From Anopheles merus (lineage: Eukaryota > Arthropoda > Insecta > Diptera > Culicidae): a stretch of DNA of 64,000 nt. Under the pieces are notes generated by a model. It was not told the DNA's origin. It saw only the letters and a program-made list of their open reading frames with translations, and searched no databases. The DNA lies in assembly GCF_017562075.2 (NCBI RefSeq), contig NC_054081.1:10293264-10357263 (forward strand). The letters are read 5' to 3'. The position numbers and the translations under genes were made by a program. Of this stretch, positions 44,550 to 53,299 are shown piece after piece (position 1 is the stretch's first letter; every line of letters begins with the position of its first letter).

Positions 44550-46267
44550 CGCAGCAGCAGCAGACGCAACAGGCAGGGAACGGGGGTGGGCGGCGCAATG
44601 GCGGGCGGGTACCGCCGACGCGCAACTGTATGATAACGGGCGGCGTTGAGCTCGTGCCCCTACTCGCCAAACGGCGCTCCCAACCACGTCCCATTAGCCT
44701 CGGGACGACCGACGTCACCAAGATCGATAAGTACACCGCAAACGGGTAATAGTCGGCAGTAGACGTCTTCTGTACCAATTAGTTCGTTTTCCCTCCCACA
44801 TCCAATTTTTGTTTTACAGTCACTGAACCCTCATCTCATTGAGAGTTCCTTGAGGAAAAACCCCACAGATTTTTAAAGAGCTTCAAAATACCTCCCAACA
44901 GCTCTCCAAAAGATCTCCAAAGTAGTGCTAAAAGATCTTCAAAATGCCTCTAGCATATCTCCCTAATATCCTCAATGCATCTCCTCAAGATCTCCAAAAA
45001 AGAACCTCTCCGAACTTCCTATTAGGTGACCTGTGTGTATGTGTGTGTTTTTTTTATATTTACATTGCATTTGTCGTAAAGTCCTACGCGGATATGCCGC
45101 TCTATACAGGTTGCCCCCAGATACACTAAGAATACGGACTAGAAGAAACCACGTAGCTGGAATTCACGCATTAGTTAAATCTCGTGGGTTTCAGCCCAAA
45201 ATCTTAATTATTTGATATGATTTTCAGGGGCGGATTAAGCATTACGCAAACTAAGCGGCCGCATGGGGCCTCGGGATATTTAGTGCGACTTCTCACCCCT
45301 TCTCTGGTTAGGAATTCCTCACAAAGCTTCCCGCTCGACACTTCAGAAATGCCTACATTCGCGTGACCGCTTGAGGCGTCTGCTCGTATTAATCCGCCGT
45401 TGATGGTTCTTACTGAAGATTACAATTTCTCTGTAAATGATTGTTCAAATTCTACCAAAAGATAACTTACTTTGCATCTAACAATTGATGTGTCAGATCT
45501 CGCGTATCTCAGGGATTACCTGTTCAGGATTATTTCGCTCACAGGGTTTACCATGATTTTTTGGTTGTTTCCCGAATTGTTTTTGGATGCGTCCCATATA
45601 TTTTTAGGTCGTCCCCATCAATCTATTAAGCGTTTCCCAGTATATTTGGATATTGATTTACACAGGGATGATTCCAATAAATCGTTTGAATGATCCTAAA
45701 ATACATGGGAAGCAGTAAAAAATCGTGGGATGAACCCAAAAGTACATCATGGGAAATCCTGTATTCAGTACCATGCAGTGAGATAGTTAGTAGCAAGGTG
45801 GGACGGTCCATTCTAGACTAGAAGCCACGTGCAAGTTGCGTGTGTATGTGTTTGTTTTTAGTTCTGAAAAACTCCAAATACGTCTTCCCCTCCTCACCGT
45901 TATTTTGATTTTGTGTTTACTCCTCATCCAAACTTCGATGGCACTCCTCAAACCCAACCATCTCTGTTTTCCCATGTCGTCCTCTGCAAAACACACAAAA
46001 CACAAAACCAAACCACAACAACTACTGCAACCCGTCCCTTGCAGCAGTCTGGCCCGACGCACGGACGACGGCTACCTGACCGACCTGTGCAATCAGATGA
46101 GCCAGAAGCAGCGCAAAGTGGAGACGGTGCGGGCGATGGAGTTCGAGACGAGCCGGCAGCACTTCGAGACGTGGAGCAGCTTCTGGGGCCGGCCGGGCCA
46201 CGGTGCACCGCTACCGAACAAGAACAAGCTCAACCTGGACAATCTGCTTTACAAATCTCGTCGCTAA
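39784..46267 (+). CDS. Uncharacterised WGRxGxGAP-motif protein, 4 exons, alternative exon 3 donor
   Basis: The exons are 39784-39933, 43636-43752, 43841-44745 (or 44334) and 46045-46267. All junctions are GT-AG and keep frame. The long form has 464 residues and the short form 327. Residues 15-48 form a very basic, charged helix after PTDHPILWCDEL. Exon 2 carries SPWGRKGGGAP (residues 59-69). Exon 3 has a Gly-rich linker, GLTDDPIISFNDANRYHVD, a charged helix, a Gly/Pro-rich stretch and HNFMKSMGWTNKE, then a helix ending at Cys-Cys (251-252). The last exon gives another helix and FWGRPGHGAP. There is no signal peptide or membrane segment, so it is probably cytosolic or cytoskeletal. Similar W-G-x-P-G-x-G-A-P motifs are, as I recall, found in centrosome/cilium proteins such as CSPP1; this is a weak hint and I do not name the gene. 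The start at 39784 is the first ATG of the frame I can support. Confidence 0.85.
40398..40446. repeat. (CA)n microsatellite
   Basis: About 24 uninterrupted CA dinucleotides. Confidence 0.97.
40576..40692 (-). mobile_element. SINE fragment with (TTC)n/(GAA)n tail
   Basis: A run of about 14 TTC triplets is followed by TTTGGCACATTAACCGTTGT, then CGGTCAAGGTCTGACTGTACC and GGCTTGGCTTTCGATCACTT. These words resemble the 3' part of a dispersed Anopheles SINE, read on the minus strand with a (GAA)n tail. The tRNA-like head is absent, and a MITE begins immediately after it. Confidence 0.5.
40694..40965. mobile_element. CAGGG-type MITE, right end lost
   Basis: The left end CAGGGGTTTTCCGAGC is preceded by TA. 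The interior has a strong inverted pair, ACATGATTTTCAACACATC (about 40809-40827) and GATGTGTTGAAAATTATGTG (about 40858-40877). The interior is shared with the elements at 41335 and 41958. No matching right terminus is present; sequence similarity fades near 40965, just before the SINE200-like fragment. Confidence 0.7.
40982..41076 (-). mobile_element. SINE200-like fragment
   Basis: The tRNA-like half is retained on the minus strand: the complement shows TGGTACAGCCGTCAACTTG and then a B-box-like ATCAAGTCCTG. The 3' tail is absent. Confidence 0.65.
41335..41636. mobile_element. CAGGGG-type MITE, diverged right end
   Basis: The left end CAGGGGTTTCCGATGCACTT follows TA. The right side retains GAACATTCGTAAATG and GAAACCTC, a diverged mirror of the left arm. 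The centre holds the pair TTCAACATGATTTTCAACAC and GTGTTGAAAATCATGTGGAA, almost perfectly complementary. It is a sister of the elements at 40694 and 41958. Confidence 0.75.
41958..42293. mobile_element. Intact CAGAG-type MITE with TA duplication
   Basis: The left terminus CAGAGTTTTCCAAGTCACTT is matched in inverse by the right terminus AATGACTTGGAAAACTCTG. TA lies on both sides (41956-41957 and 42294-42295). Similarity continues inward (TTCGAATGTAAACATTG against CAATGTTTTACGTTCGA). The element is 336 bp and has no transposase. Confidence 0.88.
43636..43752 (+). CDS. WGRxGxGAP gene exon 2 (first motif)
   Basis: The exon has 39 codons, phase 0 at both ends, acceptor CTCTTCCAG and donor GTAAGT. 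It encodes YREVMERYSPWGRKGGGAP, then NDTIRMRNIQLQGLYPETKN. It carries the first W-G-R-x-G-x-G-A-P motif. Confidence 0.9.
43841..44745 (+). CDS. WGRxGxGAP gene exon 3 with two donors
   Basis: The exon starts after CGCGTTCAG and is in phase 0. The proximal donor is CACG|GTGCGT (exon end 44334) and the distal donor is ACGG|GTAATA (exon end 44745). Both leave two bases and join the same third base of exon 4, so the 411-bp difference adds 137 residues in frame. The cassette is Gly/Pro/Gln-rich with a pure (CAG)11 tract at 44516-44548 (Q315-Q325). If neither donor is used, translation stops at TAA 44747-44749 after 391 residues. Confidence 0.85.
44516..44548 (+). repeat. (CAG)11 polyglutamine tract
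   Basis: Eleven pure CAG codons are followed by ACG and further CAG runs, within the optional coding cassette of exon 3. The tract is likely to vary in length between individuals. Confidence 0.95.
45542..45761. mobile_element. CAGGG-type MITE
   Basis: The left end CAGGGTTTACCATGATTTTT is matched in inverse by the right end CATCATGGGAAATCCTG. TA follows the right end, but the left flank reads CA rather than TA. Arms contain repeated GTTTCCC/GGGAA words. The element is 220 bp and non-coding. Confidence 0.7.
45788..45831 (-). mobile_element. SINE200-like fragment
   Basis: AGTAGCAAGGTGGGACGGTC and CATTCTAGACTAGAAGCC match the segment of the copy at 16883-17079 that lies between the B box and the tail. 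The remainder is absent. The assignment is weak because the piece is short. Confidence 0.4.
46045..46267 (+). CDS. WGRxGxGAP gene exon 4 (second motif, C-terminus)
   Basis: The exon starts with the third base of a split codon, then encodes SLARRTDDGYLTDLCNQMSQ, a basic/acidic helix, SSFWGRPGHGAP and the tail LNLDNLLYKSRR, ending at TAA 46265-46267. The FWGRPGHGAP motif repeats the motif of exon 2. Confidence 0.9.
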
Positions 46268-48040
46268 AGCAGAACCTGTACCACACGACTTATCACGCGA
46301 CAATGGGAGCTCTTACACACACACACCCATATACATTCGCAGCAGCAGCAATAACAGCGGACACTCAGATTACACTTTTTTCAAATAGGATACTAGACTG
46401 AGTTATCTGTTTGCAGTGAGTTGCGTTTAAGTGAATGGCAACAGCTAAGAAATCAACTACGCATCGATTCTTAGCCGTCCAGCCTAATCAAAATGAAGGT
46501 GTACTATCTAAGGTAACATCAAGCAGTCAGATTCAATTTCTAAAAACTCTTGATTCTCATCCGCAACTCGTTGCAGGCAAATGACGTCAGTACAGGCAAA
46601 AACACACGGACAAACTCATCTCAGGAGGTATTCGACATGCTTATCTTTACAGCAGGGGTTTTCAGGGACTCCGATGCTGTCCGTCACACTTTCTGAACTA
46701 CTGGAGACTTCTTGTAGCGTCATGTCATGAATTACCATGTCACCAGTGAGTGCAGCAAGTATGCCAACCGCATCAGATGACCTGAAATACCACTGTGAGA
46801 AGTTTGGAGTAGGCTTCAGGAAGGTGCAAACAAGCATGGCGTAATGCTAGATAGTTTCCCGTGTGCTTTAGCTAAGGCAAAAAAATCGAGAGAAGAAGGA
46901 AGAAAAAATCAACTACACACGCACACGAGAGTTCTAAGATGGACAATTTTCTTCACTTGCCGTCCGAACGCAAGTGAGTGCAAAGTTGCTTCGCTTTTAC
47001 CTGAAATGAGACCAAAGCAAACAAAAACAAACTAAATGAAGAAAGAGAGAGAGTTAGAGAGATAGAGAGATAGTCAGAGAGGAAGGCATAATAATGCTAT
47101 AATTCCTCTTCGATCCTCACCTCCATCGCATTGTATATATAGTACAACAGATCAGAGTGGCAGTAAGACCGGAACTCCCTAGCGGATGGGAACGTAGACA
47201 AACTACGAGAATAGGTCTGACAGCAGAGAATAGTAATGATAGTGGTAGTAATAATACTAGTAGTATGCAGCTCGATTCGCTTCTTGGCCCCAGAACGTCA
47301 CTCTTAGAGTGTAGTAGCCGTACAAAGGTACTGGTGTCGTGCTCGATTACGAGTGTAGAGTTCCCAGAGGAACGAAGAAGGCACAACACTTGAAATGAGG
47401 ATTCGGTGTACACGGCACTCTGGCCAGCAATCGAAAAAGACATAAGACTCCAACAAACGTCTGTAGCCCTATGGAGATGCACCGTTAGACATCTCGGACA
47501 GACAAAACGAACAAATTCCATTCGTTCTTCCGAGTCTGATGTCCTGTTCGATGGCTGCCGGAGCGCGCTGTTACTGTTACCAGCGTTGTTTATTGTTGTA
47601 GTTTCCTTCGAGGAAGATAGTTTAATGAGGGAATAGAAGCAGAGGTAGATTAAAAACTGAACGTTGCGTTTTCTTGTTTCATTGTTCATCAGTCATCATG
47701 CTATTAAATGCTTCAAAAGCTCAGCCGGCACGATTTGTTAACAAATTTGAGGTTATAAATAGTTTATATATAAAAATAGATGTATACAGTCAGCTATCGT
47801 TGTCACCGATCATGCTACCAAAGCAGCAAAAACTCGCCGTACATTACTGTACATGTATCGTCCACTTTATGATTGCTAGTGAATGCGGAGCTTGGAGCAA
47901 GAGCGCGAGAGAGATGCTACATCGACCAATGCAACGCTATTTGCAAGCAACACGTTTTCCAGACATTCTTAGCTAGAGCTGCGGAAGGGCAGTGTGTTGC
48001 GGACAGCACGAAAGCTTCCACGTTAGGTTAAATAAAGAAG
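46268..48040 (+). other. Possible 3' UTR of the WGRxGxGAP gene
   Basis: I see no clear exon. The first AATAAA after the stop that I find is at 48031-48036. A 190-codon minus-strand open frame at 47117-47689 is notable for its length but has no motif I recognise, and I do not call it. Confidence 0.35.
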
Positions 48041-49070
48041 CATCCAATATTAAATGTTACCCGCTGCGGAAAAGTTGAAGATCCCCGTGAGCCTAGTTAT
48101 TTCTTGATGTCGGAACGCAGTCAGTTGCAAATTGCAGTAGCTTCTTAGGCTACTTTGGAGAAAATATCACATTTATAGCATCAAGACACATTACATATGC
48201 GTGCTACCTTTATATTGCGATCTTCTTATTAGCACGGTTTCAATAGTTTCAATTTGGTTCATGAATCTGACTTCCACATCACTACAAGGGTTGTCTACTA
48301 TATGTCAACCGCGATGCCCCTAAATTTTGAGATACCCCTAGATTTCAAGGAAAGGAACAAAGTAAAATTGTGTGCGCTGCATCAAGCATTCAACGCTGCA
48401 ACTCCTTCCGATGACAATGATGCAGACCAAAAGTATTTGTTCAGTATTACCTTTACTTTCTTCCTTCCTTTATTTATCCATCGCCCACTTGGGCTGACGA
48501 AATCATCTGCATTTAACCAGTGCTCTTCGCAGTAAAATAAAAGACTAAAAACTAGAAAGACCGAATGCATCTTTAATGAGCACGCTCGATCAATAATTTC
48601 GCCGATGAGATAACGCAGCCCCGGCTTGCCCCAGGGGTACGCCGCGCATCCGGTATTTCGACATACTGCGCAAAGTGCGTAGCACCTAACACCCGAAGTA
48701 ATGGAGCGTGTGAAAGCGGTAAACGACAGGGACACCAGATGGACGTCACCGTATCAGCCAGTGGAGGTGCCGAAGTGCTTCATGTGCACGCAAGTTGGAG
48801 GGAAGCGTGATTGGATCGACCAACCGCGTTGTCCTGTTTCGCATTTCCCATCGCCTCACGCTGATGCCAGCAAAAAAAAAACCGAGCGCAACTTAAGTCA
48901 AGTCATATGTCAAGTGCTTGTGTAAAGCTCGCGCTGTGTGTGTGAACGGTACTGCACATCGCCTTTGGTAGCCTGTGGGAATCGTGAGCTCGAAAAGGCC
49001 TTCGGCCAACAGGTGTCCACAGCAAACTGGTGATTCGCGTTTTTAAGTGATTTAAGTAGGGATGGGTAGC
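48041..49070. other. Intergenic DNA, nothing recognised
   Basis: No exon, RNA gene or clear repeat is visible in this kilobase. Confidence 0.4.
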
Positions 49071-49384
49071 TCCGTTTCATGAATCTTAGTGAATCTTTGA
49101 ATTGAATGATTGAATCGGAATATATAAAAATTGAGATTCAAGAACCATTAAAGTTTCATCAATCCATGAAGATTTTTCAAAGTTTTATGAAAATTCTGAT
49201 AATCATCACGAAATAATCTGTAGAGACTACATATTGATGATTACAGCTATAAGACGTTACAAAAACTTTTTAAGTTTCAAAAGATAATTCAATATCATAA
49301 AAAATAATCAAAAAATAACCAAATAATAAAAAAATATCAAATATATAATCAAATAATCAAATAAAAATAATCAAATATCGAAAA
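49070..49384. repeat. Left part of a GAATC-rich repeat interrupted by a LINE
   Basis: The stretch begins GGGTAGCTCCGTTTCATGAA and is full of GAATC and TGAAGATTT words, passing into AATAATCAAATA repeats. The matching right part lies at about 51640-51825, on the other side of the LINE remnant. Confidence 0.55.
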
Positions 49385-51622
49385 CGATATTTGCGAACGA
49401 ATACTGTGTTTACCGTACTGATAGAAGTGTATTGAACAGTTCCCGAAGCCGCGGTGGAGGAGTGTAGGTAGCTGTTTCGTCCGATCTCAACTCGTGTGAA
49501 TGTTCGGTACCGATCGGTTCACTCGAGATGACATGGGTCGAGATGACATCTAGCTAAGGGGGTGCTCTACATTGGCACACTATGTATACCACCTTATCTG
49601 AGTAGATCGGAAAATACATTGAGAGACTTATTTACCTCTATTGAAACAGTTTGTGAAAAGTTAAAGCAGGACGATAAATTTATTTCGTTCGGAGATTTCA
49701 ATCAGAAGCCTATAAATGATGACAATGGTAGCTTTTATGATATCATAGATCAGTTCAGACTGCATCAAATAAATTGGATTGTCAGCTCAACAGATAATTT
49801 TTTTGATCTTGTGCTAGTAGATGACAACACAGTAGAAATGGCTTAAGTTGACAAACCAATTGTGAGTTTAGTGGGAGTCGATGCGTATCATCCTCCTTTA
49901 GTGATACATATGCAAACGCAGTTAGTGCTAGAATTGTCGCAATAGCAAAATAACTCGGAAGAGCTTGATTTTAGTCGCACCGATCTAAATCTTATTAATG
50001 AAATGAGTTTGCAGTGCAAACTGGGATAGGCTATACCACGCAGATATATGTATTGATGATGCTGTTGATTTATTCACAGAAAATTTGAATGCTATATTCA
50101 ATAGATGTGTCCCTAAACGTACACATCAACGTCACCCTGCATGATCTACTAAAACTCTTCAATGTGTAAAAAGGAAGAAAAAAGCAGCATTTCGAACATA
50201 CCACCGTCATAAAAACTGTGTCAATCATGATAGGGCAATAAGATTAATTCGTATTTATCGCTTTCACGACGTTTATGATACTCAAACATTCAATGCAACT
50301 CAAATGAATGAAGCTTTAAAAAATACTCCCAACAATATTGTCGATGTTCATACCATCAATGTTGAGGAAGAATCTATGTCAGCTGCATTATGTAAACTAA
50401 AGCTGTCATTTTGTCCAGGCCCTGATGGTATTCCATCTGTGGCACTAAAACGTTGTAATAATCTCCTCGCGCATCTAGTACATCTATGTCGTCTGTCCTT
50501 TGAACAACACACTGTTCCTAGCTTGTGGAAAACATCTTCGTTAACCCCTTTATTCAAGAAAGGTGATAAAATGAGGCAATTAATTACAGAGGAGTCACCT
50601 CTCTTTCAGCATGTGCAAAACTGATTGAAATAATTGTATCACAATGCATTGATAGGACCTTTACAAAACTATATTGCAATTGCGCAGCATGGCTTTATGC
50701 CAAATCGCTCGACATCCACAAATCTAATTGAATTTGTCTCGGAATGTGCGAGTAATATTAGCAAAGGGATCCAAATAGACTGCATATTTACTGATCTAAA
50801 AGCTGCCTTCGACATTGTATCCATTGATATACTGATAGCAAAACTCGACAGGCTAGGCTTTCAAGCACACTTATTGTCAAGGCTTCGATCATATCTGATC
50901 AATAGGACTTACTGCGTAAAGTTTGGGAAAGCTAGTTCAGATATCTTTACAAGCACATCTGGGGTTCCTCAGGGTAGCATCCTTGGCCCTTTACTGTTTT
51001 TAATATATGTAAATGATGTCTCTTTCGTTTTACCTGACGGCAGTTGCTTAATGTATGCAGCTGATGTAAACATATTTCGTCCAGTTAACACTCACTCCGA
51101 CCATAACGAACTGCAACGCGTGATTACAATGTTTTCCGACTGGTGCAATGACGTACGAGTTCAATGATCCTTTGTGTATCAAAACACTGTTTAACAGTCT
51201 AGTCAGATCTATTTTAGAGTGAGGATCAATTGTGTGGCGTCCTCATACCGACCGCTGGATCAAACGCATTGAAAGTGTACAAAGGAAAATGACTCGTTTC
51301 GCGATTAAAAAGCTTGGCCACCTAAGGTGACATGCTACCCTATAGAACAAGATGCTTATTAAGCAAAGTGAACATACACGTTCCTCGCTCTAGTCCTCGT
51401 TCATCGTCCCTTTTGTATGTTGATAGGCATAACACTAATTATGCGGCAAATGAACCGATATCAGCAATGGCACGCAGTTTTAATTTATTCTATGCGGGAG
51501 TTGATTTCCACACATTTATGTCCACTATTAGTGAAGGTCTGCGCTACATTAATCTTTAATAACTTACGATATCTTGTGGGGCCATCATTGGCGGACAAGA
51601 ATTATAAAATAAATAAAATAAA
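49385..51622 (+). pseudogene. 5'-truncated, inactivated non-LTR retrotransposon (CR1/Jockey-like ORF2)
   Basis: This is a remnant of the second open frame of a LINE. A Gly-rich RGGGV segment and the apurinic-type endonuclease piece FGDFNQKP come first, then reverse transcriptase. The RT part has a PGPDGIPS segment, LTPLFKKGDK, motif A as FTDLKAAFD, motif B as SGVPQGSILGPLLFLIYVND, and motif C as YAAD. The catalytic pair normally found in motif C is therefore changed. Several stops and frame shifts separate the pieces at about 49465, 49845, 50624 and 51165. The first open frame (gag-like) is absent. The 3' end is an A/T-rich TAAAA-type tail at 51605-51628. The clade is inferred from RT motifs. 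Confidence 0.88.
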
Positions 51623-51639
51623 ATAAAACTCCATTGATG

Positions 51640-51825
51640 ATCATCAGAGACTTATGAATCTTTGGGGATTTATGATTCTGAATGGATTCTTGAGTTTTTG
51701 GAACTTTATGTTTTTTTGACTTGCATTAATCTTTGACGACTCATAAATCACCAGATATTAGAATCACTAATCGCTGAAAATTCTTAAGAATGAATCGCAA
51801 CGATGGATTCATGAAGCACAACACT
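51640..51825. repeat. Right part of the GAATC-rich repeat
   Basis: ATGAATC, GATTCTGAATGG and GGATTCATGAAGC words continue the repeat that begins at 49070. The end GATGGATTCATGAAGCACAA resembles the end of the copy at 29827-30295. Confidence 0.55.
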
Positions 51826-52051
51826 AACTTGAGGATGAACTCCGCGTTTGAAAGGATGAGCACAATGCACTTCGTGCACGCGGGAATCGGCATAGACAAG
51901 CCCTAAAGCGTACGAAGCGGATTGTATCTGCTCATTCCCTCGCATACACTCTCGCCCAAGACATTTAACAATCCATTCCCAACTATGGTTTGATCCCGCT
52001 GGCAGCTTGCGTTTAGCGCGCTGCGTACGCACCATTTACGGTCGCGCCGGA

Positions 52052-52151
52052 NNNNNNNNNNNNNNNNNNNNNNNNNNNNNNNNNNNNNNNNNNNNNNNNN
52101 NNNNNNNNNNNNNNNNNNNNNNNNNNNNNNNNNNNNNNNNNNNNNNNNNNN
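52052..52151. other. Assembly gap (100 N)
   Basis: Exactly 100 consecutive N, the usual placeholder for a gap of unknown length. Sequence on the two sides should not be assumed contiguous. Confidence 1.
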
Positions 52152-53060
52152 ACTATTACTATAATTCGTCTCTCTCACTCTTATTATGTACTATCAGGGA
52201 TTTTGGTGTTATACAATACTTGATAGTCGTCTATACTTTAAACTGTAACTTGATGAGGTTTTACTAAAAGCTAACCGGACCCTTCGGTTTATTTTACATT
52301 TGACCTCCAACTTTAGAGACCAAAGCTCTTTAAGGAACCTGTACTGTAGTGTGGGACGATCTATTCTTCATTATGGTAGCGTTACTTGGAATCCTCCCAC
52401 TATCGATGGCTGTTGAGAATTGATAGCATTTAAATACATTTTATTATTTCTTTGGTTTTTACTCTTCACTCAATTCTTTTTGTTACTACGTGATGTTCTT
52501 TCTAGTAATTTTTCTAATTCTTCTTCTTAGATTTCTTTTTTTATTTTTTTTATTTCTAAGCTTACGATAGTCTCTTTGCGTTTTCTATTTTTTATTTGTT
52601 ACGTCATAGATTAGTTTAGTTTAGATTACGAATTATATTTTTGTTAGTTTTTAGTTTTAAGTATTCGATATTTAGCCTTGGCATATTTAGATATTTAGCA
52701 AAAAATATGAAAATAAAAATAAATTTAAAATAATGAAGATGACTAGTGTTGAGAAATGAAAAGTACTGAGCCTCACTCGCTCACTTCACTCTATACTCCA
52801 TTGAGAGTTCCTCGCATGTTTGCTCATTCTTACAAACCAAATAAGATCTAATTGCTGGTTTAGGTGAGCATGTAGTCCCTTACTTTCCAATTTATTTATC
52901 TCATATTTATTTTAGTAGTACTGTAGGGTAAGTGAAGTGCTGCTCAATTTCTCAACAAGGTATCAAAATCACGATACGTAGGAGAACTTCGGTGCTGGAA
53001 GACTGTAAATGTGTAATAAAATGGGTTAATATGAAACTGGTTCAACCATATCTTAGATGT
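52152..53060. other. AT-rich intergenic DNA
   Basis: A/T-rich DNA with no exon or clear element. It ends at the MITE that starts at 53063. Confidence 0.45.
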
Positions 53061-53062
53061 TA

Positions 53063-53297
53063 CAGGGTTTTCCGGGGGTTCTTATAGTTGTGGGACATTT
53101 CCTTGACCCTTTCTTATGGGAAGTGAACTTCATACGATGGAATTCTGACTGAATGGCACCCTTTTTCCTGGAAATTCCTGTTAGATTTGTCAAACAAGGG
53201 TGCTATAGAGTTCAATTCCCATTAGGCTAAGTTCATTTCACAGTTAGAAAGAGTCAATAAAGTGTCCTACTGCTATGAGAACTCCTGGAAAACCCTG
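53063..53297. mobile_element. Intact CAGGG-type MITE with TA duplication
   Basis: The left end CAGGGTTTTCCGGGGGTTCT and the inverse of the right end (AGAACTCCTGGAAAACCCTG) match except at one or two positions. The complementarity continues through TATAGTTGTGGGACA and TGTCCTACTGCTATG. TA lies at 53061-53062 and 53298-53299. The element is 235 bp, mostly inverted arms, with no coding capacity. Confidence 0.88.
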
Positions 53298-53299
53298 TA

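Larger units (their letters stand above)
44750..46044. other. Intron 3 of the WGRxGxGAP gene
   Basis: This intron ends with acceptor CCCTTGCAG at 46044. It contains a CAGGG-type MITE (45542-45761) and two weak SINE200-like fragments (about 45065-45120 and 45788-45831). No other exon is seen. Confidence 0.7.

Noticed and set aside
47117..47689. 190-codon minus-strand frame
   Set aside because: Long for this AT-rich DNA, but no domain, no splice context and a Leu/Ser-rich composition typical of chance frames. It lies in the probable 3' UTR of the upstream gene. A protein search would decide.
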